From the NCBI GenBank assembly GCA_021789975.1, contig JAJYIT010000004.1:62001-126000 (forward strand): DNA of 64,000 nt. Reading direction: 5' to 3'. Below, piece after piece: positions 45,058 through 54,731 of the stretch (positions are counted from its first letter, which is position 1; every line of letters starts with the position of its first letter). Position numbers and translations under genes: made by a program. This stretch comes from Bacteroidota bacterium. Its GTDB lineage: Bacteria; Bacteroidota; Ignavibacteria; Kryptoniales; JAKASW01. The notes under the pieces are model-generated. The model ran no database searches. It had not been told where the DNA came from and was given only the letters and a program-made list of their open reading frames with translations.

Positions 45058-45107
45058 CCAGGTTTAACATATCCGTAAAATTTTTCGAAAATGGATCTGA
45101 ACAAAAC

Positions 45108-45443
45108 GTGGCGATCTCATTCCCGAAGAGCAACAAGAGAAACCGAGGGAACTCTCTCCACATTCTTAATGAATTTTGCCAGATCGTACCTCTATTCTTA
45201 AAGGGTAAGGACGATTGCTCCATTTCAGCGAGAAAACCAGGAGCCGAGGACACAAATGCTAAGGACTATTTGTGCGTTTTTCATTTTGCAATCGTAGCGA
45301 AGGGGCAAGACACAAAAGGCACTTTTGTTACAGATACTTCCGCGATGCCGATCTCACTTTTTGAAGAGGAACCCCGCGTTGCAGAGGGAAATCTTCTTTT
45401 GGGTGCGCCATTCGATGTCCTGCCTCGGATCAATGCAAATTAG
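45108..45443 (+). CDS. doubtful small protein
   Basis: A 111-codon frame beginning with GTG at 45108. It stays open upstream to 45040 and reads plausibly as coding (CVFHFAIVAKGQDTKGTFVTD, AEGNLLLGAPFDVLP). There is no ribosome binding site, signal or recognised motif. The remaining sequence from 45444 to the BON gene terminator holds no better candidate. Confidence 0.3.
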   Translation: MAISFPKSNKRNRGNSLHILNEFCQIVPLFLKGKDDCSISARKPGAEDTNAKDYLCVFHFAIVAKGQDTKGTFVTDTSAMPISLFEEEPRVAEGNLLLGAPFDVLPRINAN

Positions 45444-45641
45444 CGGAGCAGGATATCCAGCGTACCGCTATTTGAAGAAACACGGCCTGAAATGAGCACA
45501 CACCTGAAAGGAGCAAGCGAAGTTAAATCTGTGAAATTTGATTTGTTGTCTTCGACTTTCCGAAATTGATAGAAACACGGCATAGGAACTGGCCCAACGC
45601 AAGCAAATGAGCTTAGCCCCGTTGGAATGATATTACGGAAA

Positions 45642-45667
45642 AGGTGAGCTTGTCAGCTCACCTTTCC
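45642..45667. terminator. bidirectional hairpin after the BON-domain gene
   Basis: AAAGGTGAGCT-TGTC-AGCTCACCTTT is a perfect 11-bp stem with a 4-base loop, ending in a short T-run on either strand. It lies 34 bp past the BON gene stop. Confidence 0.8.
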
Positions 45668-45700
45668 AAATCCCATTCTTCCACCTTGCGACCAAGTCAC

Positions 45701-46462
45701 CTAATCGGAGGCAACCTGTATGTTGTCAACAACGTTCGGCGCATTCGTGTGGAACAACATCAAATCGCTGAGATAACCCCTTTCTCCTGAAGTCTGCACA
45801 TTCCCTTCGAGGATAAGGTCCGGGCCATTCACGATGATATGAATCGGCGGATTTATCTCCAGCGCATAAGGCTGATAAAACGGATCGCTATAAATAAGAG
45901 CGTATGCTCTGTATTTCAGCCAGTCCGATCCGATTGCCGTCTTGAGATTGTTGACAACTCTTTTCACACCGGCTACTCTATCTGCCTGATCCTGATATTG
46001 TTTGACGTACCAAGGTGCGTTCACCCAGCCATTTAGCGTGACGACCCCTTGGTGCACGCTGGTAGTCACCCAATCAAAGGCAGTATAAAATGTATGCGTC
46101 TCGATCCGGTGCATTACTTCTTGCGAAACAACTTTGTTAGACACGGATGGTGCCGACACAGTAAGGTTGTCCACTACGTTAAAGTGGTTCGCCACGCTGT
46201 GTGCAATCTTCTTCGCTCGCGATATGTCGTATAGCGTGGGTACTGTACCTGTGAGCGTTATCGTACGGTTTGACACCGCAACGCCAATATTGCTTTTTTT
46301 CATCATACCGGATTTAATCAGCTTATATTGGACGAACACTTCAATTTTCTTGTTCGACTTCGCACCCGCCTGTGCATAGGATGATGTTGGGAACGCCGCA
46401 ACCGTAAGAGCTGCGAGTATAGAGAATGAAATAATCCACGAAATTATCCGATTCGTTTTCAT
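45701..46462 (-). CDS. periplasmic BON-domain protein
   Basis: A 253-residue protein with a signal peptide (ISWIISFSILAALTVAAFPTSSYA). It has three BON modules: VFVQYKLIKSGMMKKSNIGV...TLTGTVPTLYDISRAKKIAH, VMHRIETHTFYTAFDWVTTSV...VTLNGWVNAPWYVKQYQDQA, and a third with LILEGNVQTSGERGYLSDLM. BON domains bind membranes or lipids in osmotic-shock and envelope-stress proteins such as OsmY. No neighbour on its strand indicates a pathway. Confidence 0.87.
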   Translation of the reverse strand: MKTNRIISWIISFSILAALTVAAFPTSSYAQAGAKSNKKIEVFVQYKLIKSGMMKKSNIGVAVSNRTITLTGTVPTLYDISRAKKIAHSVANHFNVVDNLTVSAPSVSNKVVSQEVMHRIETHTFYTAFDWVTTSVHQGVVTLNGWVNAPWYVKQYQDQADRVAGVKRVVNNLKTAIGSDWLKYRAYALIYSDPFYQPYALEINPPIHIIVNGPDLILEGNVQTSGERGYLSDLMLFHTNAPNVVDNIQVASD

Positions 46463-46480
46463 GACTGACCTCCATGGTCT

Positions 46481-46657
46481 TTATTTTGTCGCCTTGCTGC
46501 CTTGCTGATTTGGCTTCACTCCCGGCAGCTTATCGACAATATGATAGACTATGGAATCGTAGAGTTGGTTTACTTTAGCTTCGTTGGGTGGTCGCAGGAA
46601 TGAGGAAATTTCGCGGTTTTTGGAAAGATGAAAATCAATTAATCTGATTTTAACACT
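46481..46657 (-). other. coding-like fragment without a start codon
   Basis: After the stop of the large barrel gene, the same frame is open for 58 codons and reads like protein (FLRPPNEAKVNQLYDSIVYHIVDKLPG, ending GSKATK). It contains no ATG, GTG or TTG in frame. It could be the end of a broken gene, or translated from an unusual ATT or CTG start. Low support. Confidence 0.25.
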
Positions 46658-46663
46658 TCAGGT

Positions 46664-49600
46664 CTAGAAGAAAGCCCTTACTTCTGCCGTCATTGTATGA
46701 ATCGGTGGGCCTCCGGCTTGAGTCCTCCCTGTGTAATCGGCATTGGCCTGTATGAAGGAATTTATACGATACTGGAATCCGGCTTGCCAGACATAAGTCT
46801 GCCCCGGTAGGAATCCCTGTGTTAGTGTGAACGGTATGTAAACGTTCGTGGTAACATTCGACATCGCCACCTCGTCGCGCTCCAGCGAGACCGTGAGGCG
46901 TCCCCTGGTGAGTATCGAGTATGCGACTTTCAATTGCTCTGTATTCATGGATGCAGTAAGATCGGCTCGCAATGCGTCGATAGCTTTCGAGAATTGCAGT
47001 TTGAATGACGATTCGATATTGATGTTCGGCCGGTAAGACAGCTCCGAGGTGACGCTGTTGGAACTGATCAAGTGCGCGCGATCTGTGTAAGTTGTATAAA
47101 CGTTGTCGTTCCCCAATGACATGTCCAACTGCTCATAGAAAGTGTTTGTCAATTTTGCTCTCAGCCTGATACTCTGTTGTCGCGTGTAGTCGCGTTCGGT
47201 TGCGATCGAGTATTGGCTGAGTGACTTGTTCTGGAGAAATCTTAGCCGCAAAGAAAAGTTTCGATCGTCTTGCAGGATATAGATATCCTGCTGAAAAATC
47301 TGTGCCCCGCTGATCGTCAGGCTGTCGTTCAAGAATTTCGACAAATGCATAAGATAGATGTCGCTCACATTCGAAGTCTGGTTATTCTCGGAGATCTGCC
47401 ACAGGGTGACTGAGGATAGCGAAGTCAAGATAGTACTGACAATATTGCCGTTCTTCTTAATGAACCTATCCGGTGTCACTGCAACTCTCAGGTTGGTCTT
47501 TAGGTCAATAACAGGATACAGGGTCGTGGTCGGCCGCGTGAGTAGAATATAGTCTCCGTTGAAATTTACCTGCTGAAATTCAGTCGGATCCGTCAGATCA
47601 ACCTGTCCATTGTGATGAGTGTCGACCCAGATGTACTGACCCTGACCCGGCTGGACTTTCCAGAATATTTGCTGGAGACGCGCGGCACGGTCAGTCGTGA
47701 CCTGATAGAACAAATTTGTTTCCACTCCGCGGTTAAGCGGAGAGTAGTTAGTCTCCCACTTCGATAAAAAGGATTCGCTGTTCGTATTCCCAACTGCCTG
47801 ATAACTGTCAGAATATGTCTGCTTTCTGTAAGTGAGCAGCAGGCCGGAGGTGAAATTGCTCCACTCCGAGAAGTGTAATCCAACCTGGCCGACAAGAGAC
47901 TTCGAAGAAGGAATCAACATACCGGCCAGCACGCCACTTTCGTCTCGTTCATAAAGACTGGCTGTGATATCCATGTTGTAGACCTGATTAATAGTGAGCG
48001 TCGGTCCATATTGGATATAGCGGTACGAGGCCGCCCACAGTGAGTCGGTTCCGGTGGTTGCAAGCCTGCGGTCCTCCGATTGAAGTTCGAAACCTGGAAC
48101 GAATTTGCCGAGCCTTATTTGAACACTCCCGTTTTGTCTGAACCAATTTCCCAAATTCGAGAAAATGTTATCCCTGCTGTTCACCATAGTGGCCTGATAC
48201 TTAATCGTTGGAACCAGGCTAAGTGACGTGTCCTGTTGTTTTCTTCCACCGAAATCGAGGAATGCAGAATACCTGCCGGAGCTGAACCCGGTTCCTCGCG
48301 TAATTCTCCCCGCGTCTCCGCCAACTGTCAGATTGAGGTTTCGGATCGAAGGAGAAAAATCAAGGTGCGCCTGGTTCAAAAGTTCATTTCCGACGACGAG
48401 CGTGTCGATGCCCCACTCGCGGTTGAATTCAACATCGTTCGTCAGGTCCATCGGAGTGAAATTTGCGTCTTCATACCTTGTCATCTCGTTGAAGCTAAAC
48501 GCCCCGATATCGGTCGAACCAATCTTGACGTGCTTTGGGGAGTAATCGATGCCAAATTTCATTCCGTAACCGTCGGTTGTCACACCCGGCAGAGAAGAGA
48601 ATCGGTTTGCGTCAAAGCTGCTTGCAGCGTACTCGAGACTTACTGCACCCTCCTTTGAGAAATGGTAGCTTGCATTCACATCTGCCAGTTGCTGGAACTG
48701 GGGCATTGGAAGAACAACAATAGGCGCGTAGTCGCCTTGCCCAATTCCAACGAAGTTGAACTGGCCAAAACCTACCGACTGGTAGTCTCCTTTTCCGCTC
48801 CCAACAAGCGAGAAGGAAACATTGTATACTGCGTTCCTGAGGTCAGTCGTGTCAGTCGGCTGGACGAATCTGTATATGTAGTACGGTTTCCCGTTTACCA
48901 TCAGGGAATCCAGGCGATACTGTCCTTTCCCAATTCCGGATACTGAATCGCGACCGACGTAAACAACACCGCTTCTCGACGCCGCGAGTCTGTTGCTGCC
49001 CGCTGCTGCGAGGAGTGCCTTGTCTGAATCGGCAAGTGTGACTCCGAGTGAGCTGTTGGGCTGATCCCCCTCCTGGTAATATGATACACCGAGCTCAAGC
49101 TTGTTGCCGACAAGTCGTGTTCTCGCGGCACCGCCTGCAAACGTTCTCTGAAAATTTCCATTGGTGTATTCGAAGGTGACGAAGATCCGGCTCAGATTTG
49201 TTATGAGGTGTTTCGGAGTGAACGTGACCTGGGCATTGGAATAGTCAATTACATAGTCGTTAGTCTCTCCGCGAACCATCTGGACTCCATCCAGGTAGAC
49301 TTTCTCAGTTCCGGCAACGACAACTATGTCAGGGCTTCCGTCATCTCCTACAAGCTGGTACGGCCCTTGACTTCCGTCGATAGGAGCAATCTGTTGCGTG
49401 CGGAATTTTCCTCTGCTGACTGCTCCGCTCAGCATCACGGAGGTCTGCCCATAGTTCGCAGTGCCCATCGCACCCTGGAGCTTTCGCTGGATAATTCCGA
49501 ACTCGGTTCCTTTCTGGGATAACTCGAAGTCGCCTAACGTCCCTGCAATGTGAGGAGACGTAATTGTGACATAGACATTATCGAACTCCTGGAGTGTCCT

Positions 49601-50260
49601 GGTGTTTCCCTCCGGCTGGATTGGACTCGACTGGTCGGTCAACGCCGCTGTTACTCTGACGTCTTTGGTGAGGTTGCCCGATAGCTGCATTCTGAACCCG
49701 GAGTTGAGAGTGAGGTCCTGATTCGAACCAATAGTGAAACCGCGGACGATGCTGCCGCTTTTCTGGATGTTGCTGCCGAACAGCTCTGATGGAGTGATGG
49801 GAGCACTTGGAGCGATCATCGTGATGTTCTGCTTGAGCGTCGTGTCGTATCTTGCTATCGTCACATGGCTCGTGTATTCAGTCGGCAGATTGAACGGGAA
49901 GTTCAGGTAAGATATTCTAATGGAGTAAACAGAGTCTTTTTTACCCTGGAAGAAATTACCCTTCTTGGTGAAACTGATAATACCGGCAGTGTAATCGATC
50001 TCATAGTCGATCCCCCGTTTCAGCGTGGTCGAATCGGAGGATACTCTTTCCGATTTCTGGATAATGAACTTGTTTGGGAGTCGTAAAGAAGTATCGGGGT
50101 TTGTGATCCGCAAAATGATGGATTCTTCCGGACCGGAGAAGCTCATGGCTCGCGGAATTCTCGCGGAGTCTAGCTGAGCCTGTGATGTTCGCGGAAAGAT
50201 GAGAATGCAGCACGACACGATGCTCGAGGCAAGGAAAAATACGGACTTGGCGCTACGCAT
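46664..50260 (-). CDS. very large outer-membrane beta-barrel protein (1198 residues)
   Basis: A signal peptide (SIVSCCILIFPRTSQAQ) is followed by two copies of a beta-domain: RGIDYEIDYTAGIISFTKK in the N-terminus and KVYLDGVQMVRGETNDYVIDY...FVTFEYTNG around residues 310-365. Between them is GFRMQLSGNLTKDVRVTAALTDQSSPIQPEG. The remaining about 800 residues alternate in strands with aromatic belts and end in the barrel-closing pattern MTAEVRAFF. The pattern recalls the SprA/Sov-like T9SS translocon but at half its length, so I would not call it SprA. It is a family I associate with Chlorobi/Ignavibacteria; the function is unknown. Confidence 0.75.
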   Translation of the reverse strand: MRSAKSVFFLASSIVSCCILIFPRTSQAQLDSARIPRAMSFSGPEESIILRITNPDTSLRLPNKFIIQKSERVSSDSTTLKRGIDYEIDYTAGIISFTKKGNFFQGKKDSVYSIRISYLNFPFNLPTEYTSHVTIARYDTTLKQNITMIAPSAPITPSELFGSNIQKSGSIVRGFTIGSNQDLTLNSGFRMQLSGNLTKDVRVTAALTDQSSPIQPEGNTRTLQEFDNVYVTITSPHIAGTLGDFELSQKGTEFGIIQRKLQGAMGTANYGQTSVMLSGAVSRGKFRTQQIAPIDGSQGPYQLVGDDGSPDIVVVAGTEKVYLDGVQMVRGETNDYVIDYSNAQVTFTPKHLITNLSRIFVTFEYTNGNFQRTFAGGAARTRLVGNKLELGVSYYQEGDQPNSSLGVTLADSDKALLAAAGSNRLAASRSGVVYVGRDSVSGIGKGQYRLDSLMVNGKPYYIYRFVQPTDTTDLRNAVYNVSFSLVGSGKGDYQSVGFGQFNFVGIGQGDYAPIVVLPMPQFQQLADVNASYHFSKEGAVSLEYAASSFDANRFSSLPGVTTDGYGMKFGIDYSPKHVKIGSTDIGAFSFNEMTRYEDANFTPMDLTNDVEFNREWGIDTLVVGNELLNQAHLDFSPSIRNLNLTVGGDAGRITRGTGFSSGRYSAFLDFGGRKQQDTSLSLVPTIKYQATMVNSRDNIFSNLGNWFRQNGSVQIRLGKFVPGFELQSEDRRLATTGTDSLWAASYRYIQYGPTLTINQVYNMDITASLYERDESGVLAGMLIPSSKSLVGQVGLHFSEWSNFTSGLLLTYRKQTYSDSYQAVGNTNSESFLSKWETNYSPLNRGVETNLFYQVTTDRAARLQQIFWKVQPGQGQYIWVDTHHNGQVDLTDPTEFQQVNFNGDYILLTRPTTTLYPVIDLKTNLRVAVTPDRFIKKNGNIVSTILTSLSSVTLWQISENNQTSNVSDIYLMHLSKFLNDSLTISGAQIFQQDIYILQDDRNFSLRLRFLQNKSLSQYSIATERDYTRQQSIRLRAKLTNTFYEQLDMSLGNDNVYTTYTDRAHLISSNSVTSELSYRPNINIESSFKLQFSKAIDALRADLTASMNTEQLKVAYSILTRGRLTVSLERDEVAMSNVTTNVYIPFTLTQGFLPGQTYVWQAGFQYRINSFIQANADYTGRTQAGGPPIHTMTAEVRAFF

Positions 50261-50383
50261 CGTCTCAAAAGTGCAACAGGCACCTCAACCGCATGTGAAG
50301 AAGAATCCCATAAGACTGAGACATCATTTTTTTGGGTGCAATTTGAGGGGACATACTCGCAAATCAAGTCCCTCTTTCGCTTC

Positions 50384-51157
50384 TCAGGCAGTTTTGCCGA
50401 ACGGGCAGCTTTTCACGATCTTTGCGAACGAATCCGCCTTCAGGCTTGCACCGCCGACGAGCGCTCCATCGACGTCCGGTTGTGAGAGCAGTTGCGCCGC
50501 GTTGTCCGGCTTTACGCTCCCGCCGTATTGAATCGTCAGAGCAGCAGCGACATCTCGGTCAAACATTTCCGCAACCACTGATCTAATGAATGCATGAGCC
50601 TCTTCTGCCTGCTGCGGAGTTGCATTTCTTCCGGTCCCTATTGCCCAAATCGGCTCATATGCGATGACGAGGTTCGCCATGTCTTGCGCCGTCAAACCAC
50701 CAAGAGCAGCCTTCACCTGCCGCTCTAATACTTTTTCCGTTACGCCGCCGTCGCGCTCTGAGAGAGTTTCACCTGCGCAGAGGATAACCTTCAAATTAGA
50801 GCTCAGTGCCTTCTTCACCTTCTTAGCAACAACTTCGTCTGTCTCGCCGAAATACTGGCGCCGCTCCGAATGACCGACGATAACATAAGCGACGCCAAGC
50901 GATTGCAGCATTCTGGCAGAGACCTCACCGGTAAACGCTCCATCATCCTCGAAATGTAAGTTCTGCGCCCCGAGTCTTACCTGACTTTCCTGGAGATTTT
51001 TCGCGGCAACGTAAAGCGCCGTGAACGGTGGGCAAACTACAACTTCAATCGGGCAGTCAATATCCTTCATCTCTGTATTGAATGCTGATATAAAATCTGA
51101 AGTTTCATTGATGTCCTTGTTCATCTTCCAGTTAGCTGCAATAATTTTCTTTCTCAT
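50384..51157 (-). CDS. tpiA: triosephosphate isomerase
   Basis: About 257 residues from the ATG at 51157 (GAGGAAAC upstream), interconverting dihydroxyacetone phosphate and glyceraldehyde 3-phosphate. Active-site motifs are complete: AANWKMN (Lys), VGHSERR (His) and AYEPIWAIGTG (Glu), with YGGSVKPDN phosphate-binding at the end. Normal length. It lies downstream of gatB in the same direction. Confidence 0.96.
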   Translation of the reverse strand: MRKKIIAANWKMNKDINETSDFISAFNTEMKDIDCPIEVVVCPPFTALYVAAKNLQESQVRLGAQNLHFEDDGAFTGEVSARMLQSLGVAYVIVGHSERRQYFGETDEVVAKKVKKALSSNLKVILCAGETLSERDGGVTEKVLERQVKAALGGLTAQDMANLVIAYEPIWAIGTGRNATPQQAEEAHAFIRSVVAEMFDRDVAAALTIQYGGSVKPDNAAQLLSQPDVDGALVGGASLKADSFAKIVKSCPFGKTA

Positions 51158-51242
51158 GTTTCCTCGCTTGAACAGCATCCAGCCCTCAGCGTTCAGCAAT
51201 CAATCGATAGACGATCGCCGATTTCTGACAGTTGATACCCTT

Positions 51243-52706
51243 TTAGTTTTTCAAGTTTTCTAATTTCTGTTTCAAAAGTTGATTCAATATCTTGGGATTT
51301 GCTTTCCCCCCGGTCTTCTTCATGATCTCGCCGACGAAGAAACCGAAGAGTTTATCCTTGCCTTCAATGTAACGTTGTACTTCATCCGGGTTGGACTGGA
51401 GGACTTCTTCGACAGCCCTTTCGATTGCGGACTCGTCAGACAGTTGTTTTAATCCATTCCGCTCGACGATGGCATCAGGCCCCTGACCCGACTGGAGCAT
51501 TTCGCCGAAGACCTCTTTTGCGAGTTTCGTAGAGATCGTTCCGTCGTTTATCAGATCGATCATCCTCGACAAGTTTTCGGGTCTGATGGAAAAGTCGCCG
51601 ATGCTGACAGACTTTTCGTTCACTTCACGGAGAACGTCGGTCATAACGTAATTGCTGACCTGCTTGAAGGCATCCTTCGATTTCACCTGTAGCTTCGAGG
51701 CTGTGCTCTCATAGTACGCGGCCACTTCCTTCTCTGTCGTCAATATTTCTGCGTCATACTTCGGCAGACCGTAGTCCTGCATAAATCGCTTCCGCTTTTC
51801 CATCGGAAGCTCCGGTTGTCCGGCTTTAATTTCGGAGATCCAACTTTCATCGATCACAACCGGAACGAGGTCGGGATCAGGATAGTATCTATAATCATTT
51901 GCCTCTTCCTTCGAACGCATGGGTCGCACTTCATTCGTGTCGGCATCATAAAGGAGCGTTTCCTGTACGACACGCCCGCCGGATTCGAGCAGTAGGTATT
52001 GTCTTTCGATCTCGACATCCAGGGCGCGTTCCACATTTCGGAACGAATTCATGTTCTTGATTTCAGCTTTCGTACCCAACCTTGTTTCGCCGCGCAATCT
52101 CATCGACACGTTTGCATCACAGCGTAGCGAGCCTTCTTCCATGTTCCCGTCGCAGATGCCGAGGTAGGTGACGATCTGCCTAATTTGCTGGAGATACAGA
52201 TAAGCTTCCTCGCCGGTACGGATGTCCGGCTTGCTTACAATCTCAAGGAGTGGTACCCCACAACGATTCAGGTCGACAAGCGTATCGATATCCTGATCAT
52301 GGATCGACTTCCCCGCATCCTCTTCCATGTGGATTCGGACTAGTCCGATCTTCTTCTGAGTCCCGTCCTTCTTCTCGATGGCGATGTAACCTTCGGAGCA
52401 GATAGGTTCTTCGAACTGGGAAATCTGGTAACCTTTCGGAAGGTCGGGGTAGAAATAATTCTTGCGTGCAAATATTGAGTAGGGAGCGACCGTCGAATGA
52501 GTCGCCAAGCCCATTTTAATCGCGAACTCGACGAGCTTCTTGTTCAGAACCGGCAGGACGCCCGGCATTCCCAGACATACGGGACACACGTTCGAGTTCG
52601 GCGGGTTGCCGAATTTCGTGGAACACCCGCAGAACGCTTTCGTCTCGGTCAGCATCTGCGAATGTACTTCGAGTCCAATTACAGGTTCGTATTTATTCCA
52701 ATCCAT
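51243..52706 (-). CDS. gatB: Asp-tRNA(Asn)/Glu-tRNA(Gln) amidotransferase subunit B
   Basis: A 487-residue GatB, which phosphorylates misacylated Glu-tRNA(Gln) or Asp-tRNA(Asn) so that GatA can amidate it. The N-terminal cradle has [20 protein letters not shown] and the zinc cysteines in CPVCLGMPG, then [11 protein letters not shown] and [11 protein letters not shown]. The C-terminal helical and YqeY-like tail domains are present ([20 protein letters not shown]). Full length. gatA and gatC are not in the window. Confidence 0.95.
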   Translation of the reverse strand: MDWNKYEPVIGLEVHSQMLTETKAFCGCSTKFGNPPNSNVCPVCLGMPGVLPVLNKKLVEFAIKMGLATHSTVAPYSIFARKNYFYPDLPKGYQISQFEEPICSEGYIAIEKKDGTQKKIGLVRIHMEEDAGKSIHDQDIDTLVDLNRCGVPLLEIVSKPDIRTGEEAYLYLQQIRQIVTYLGICDGNMEEGSLRCDANVSMRLRGETRLGTKAEIKNMNSFRNVERALDVEIERQYLLLESGGRVVQETLLYDADTNEVRPMRSKEEANDYRYYPDPDLVPVVIDESWISEIKAGQPELPMEKRKRFMQDYGLPKYDAEILTTEKEVAAYYESTASKLQVKSKDAFKQVSNYVMTDVLREVNEKSVSIGDFSIRPENLSRMIDLINDGTISTKLAKEVFGEMLQSGQGPDAIVERNGLKQLSDESAIERAVEEVLQSNPDEVQRYIEGKDKLFGFFVGEIMKKTGGKANPKILNQLLKQKLENLKN

Positions 52707-52738
52707 TAGACCTCAAATCTACTCATCGGTCATAAAAT

Positions 52739-52957
52739 CTATTTCGGCTCAACTGCGAAATGCTCGGCAAAAGAACTCGATTCCGGAACCGGCATTCCAT
52801 CTTCCAACAAACCGTGCACATGGAGTCCGATAGCTTCGTGCATGTTTTGCTCAGCTTCCTCGCGAGTCGCACCGGTAGCGATGCAGCCAGGGAGATCGGG
52901 CGAATATGCCGGGTGATTTTCTTCTGCCTTTTCGGTTATAATTAGGAAACGGTGCAT
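52739..52957 (-). CDS. hicB: HicB-family antitoxin
   Basis: A 72-residue protein with the HicB fold: FLIITEKAEENHPAYSPDLPGCIATGATREEAEQNMHEAI. This is the partly degraded RNase H-like domain that binds HicA. It has no DNA-binding extension, like many short HicB proteins. It starts one base after the hicA stop. Its partner toxin is frameshifted, so the antitoxin may persist as an orphan. Confidence 0.88.
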   Translation of the reverse strand: MHRFLIITEKAEENHPAYSPDLPGCIATGATREEAEQNMHEAIGLHVHGLLEDGMPVPESSSFAEHFAVEPK

Positions 52958-52958
52958 A

Positions 52959-53152
52959 TTACTTTTCCTGCTTCAGTTGCGCTTGTTTCAACGCGTTGTT
53001 CAACGTACCCGGTGCAAGATCATCGTTTGGGTGGTCTGAAACCGTGACCCGATCCGGCTTAGTTGGTGTTCATACTCGCGATGGTTTCCCTTTGTCTCGA
53101 CATGATACGATCCATCAGCTTCAATGAGTTTGATAATCTCACGTACTTTCAC
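52959..53152 (-). pseudogene. hicA: HicA-type toxin gene with a one-base deletion
   Basis: The GTG at 53152 follows the sucC stop directly. The first part reads VKVREIIKLIEADGSYHVETKGNHREYEH, the dsRNA-binding-like start of HicA with the catalytic His region. The frame then runs to an early stop near 53010. One base back, the expected C-terminus appears: PTKPDRVTVSDHPNDDLAPG, then TLNNALKQAQLKQEK ending at 52959. Adding one C in CACCAA near 53066 restores a 64-residue HicA. HicA cleaves mRNA when freed from HicB; in this sequence it should be inactive. Confidence 0.82.
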
Positions 53153-54331
53153 TCAATTAGCGGCCGTTTGGTTTCTCAGCGCCGCCACAACTTTTTCCGC
53201 TGCATCCTTCAGGCCGTTCGCCACTGCGAAGTTGAGTCCGGACTGCTGCAGGAGTTCTGCGCCTTCCTTCGCGTTTGTGCCTTCTAACCTGACCACTACC
53301 GGCAAGCTGACGGAAATGCGTTTCGCCGCATCGATGACACCCTGCGCGACACGGTCACAGCGGACAATCCCGCCGAAGATGTTTATGAGTATTGCCTTCA
53401 CGTTCGGATCGGAGAGAATTATTCTGAACCCGTTGGATACGGTGTCGACATTTGCACCGCCGCCAACATCGAGGAAGTTTGCGGGCTCGCCCCCGCTGAG
53501 TTTAATGATGTCCATCGTCGCCATCGCAAGTCCGGCACCGTTCACCATACAGCCGACGTTTCCATCAAGTTTGATGTAATTCAGATGCGACTTTGATGCC
53601 TCGACTTCCAAAGGTGATTCTTCGTCGAGATCTCTCATCTCCAGGATCTCGGGATGTCGGAAGAGACCGCTATCGTCGAAGTTCATCTTGGCGTCAAGTG
53701 CGATCACGGAGCCTTCCTGAGTCAGCACAAGTGGATTTATCTCGGCCAGACTCGCGTCGGATGATTCATATGCCTTGTAGAGAGCAGTCAGGAATTTTAC
53801 TGCACTCTTGTGTGCGTCCCCCTCCAGTCCAAGCCCGAATGCCAGCTTTCTCGCCATGTTTGGCATCAGGCCTATGCCGGGGTCAACTGTAACTTTAAGG
53901 ATCTTCTCCGGAGATTCCGCGGCGACCTTCTCAATCTCCACGCCGCCCTCGGTTGAAACCATTATCACGTTCTTTGAGTTTGACCTGTCGAGGACGATAC
54001 CCGCATAAAGTTCTTTAGCGATGTTGATGCCCTGCTCGATCAGGAGTCGTTTGACGACCTTACCCTCGGGGCCGGTTTGATGAGTAACGAGAGTCATGCC
54101 CAGCATTTGCGAGGCGAGCTGCCTGACTTCGTCAATGCTCCTCGCGAGCTTAACACCGCCGCCCTTACCTCGTCCGCCGGCGTGTATCTGAGCTTTCACC
54201 ACCCAAACCTCCCCGCCGATTTCCTGTGCCGCCTGAGCTGCTTCGTCTGCAGAGAAGGCGACTTTGCCCTTCGGAATTGCAACGTTGAATTTTCTAAGGA
54301 TCTCTTTTGCCTGGTATTCGTGGATTTTCAT
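53153..54331 (-). CDS. sucC: succinyl-CoA ligase (ADP-forming) beta subunit
   Basis: About 392 residues. It starts at [15 protein letters not shown], the standard SucC N-terminus; the longer open frame upstream has no similarity. It has the ATP-grasp domain ([20 protein letters not shown]) and the C-terminal domain with [19 protein letters not shown] and the CoA/phosphohistidine contact loop [15 protein letters not shown]. It catalyses substrate-level phosphorylation in the TCA cycle. The alpha subunit gene is not in the window. Confidence 0.95.
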   Translation of the reverse strand: MKIHEYQAKEILRKFNVAIPKGKVAFSADEAAQAAQEIGGEVWVVKAQIHAGGRGKGGGVKLARSIDEVRQLASQMLGMTLVTHQTGPEGKVVKRLLIEQGINIAKELYAGIVLDRSNSKNVIMVSTEGGVEIEKVAAESPEKILKVTVDPGIGLMPNMARKLAFGLGLEGDAHKSAVKFLTALYKAYESSDASLAEINPLVLTQEGSVIALDAKMNFDDSGLFRHPEILEMRDLDEESPLEVEASKSHLNYIKLDGNVGCMVNGAGLAMATMDIIKLSGGEPANFLDVGGGANVDTVSNGFRIILSDPNVKAILINIFGGIVRCDRVAQGVIDAAKRISVSLPVVVRLEGTNAKEGAELLQQSGLNFAVANGLKDAAEKVVAALRNQTAAN

Positions 54332-54731
54332 CTGAAAGCCTTGATTGAATTTGCGAAATTGTTTTTTCAATATAGATAACGGTGGTTTTGAACTCAAGAA
54401 ACGGCCGCTTCAAGTACCGGCTCACTTTGAAGTATTCCGTCATGTTGAACTCGGTTCAACGTCTGGTTTTAGACCCCGGAACAAGCCTGACCTGGAGCGT
54501 ATCAGTCCAGGGTTCGGGGTGACGTGTGAATTGAAATTGAGCCACTACCCCGCTTCAGGTAGTGTCCTAAGTTGAATCTCACTTCAAAGAAGAAAAGTAG
54601 ATGGACCGTAATGATCGCGACGCTGATTATCGCCAAAAGATCCTTAGCGTACCTTAACGATCTCCGCGGTTTGAGCAAAACATAAATTAGAACACCACTT
54701 CGCTTTAAGTGGACAAAGACGGATTGCGGGG
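54332..54731. other. intergenic stretch holding an interspersed repeat
   Basis: About 400 bp between sucC and nth. It contains the repeat listed at 54439-54524 and two small hairpins: CACTACC with GGTAGTG near 54543, and CCACTT-CGCTTT-AAGTGG near 54697. No gene is seen. Confidence 0.5.
54439..54524. repeat. degenerate interspersed repeat with inverted ends
   Basis: CGTCA at one end pairs with TGACG at the other. Inside are GTTGAAC-TCG-GTTCAAC (a perfect 7-bp hairpin) and CCTGGA/TCCAGG arms. It resembles a worn copy of a widespread intergenic repeat that reads GTCATgctgaac..ttcagcatct..gggtgacg. Only one copy lies in this window. Confidence 0.55.

Noticed and set aside
46664-50260. Calling the 1198-residue barrel protein SprA/Sov
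   Set aside because: About half the length of SprA and I could not find SprA-specific repeats; only the general beta-domain pattern is shared.
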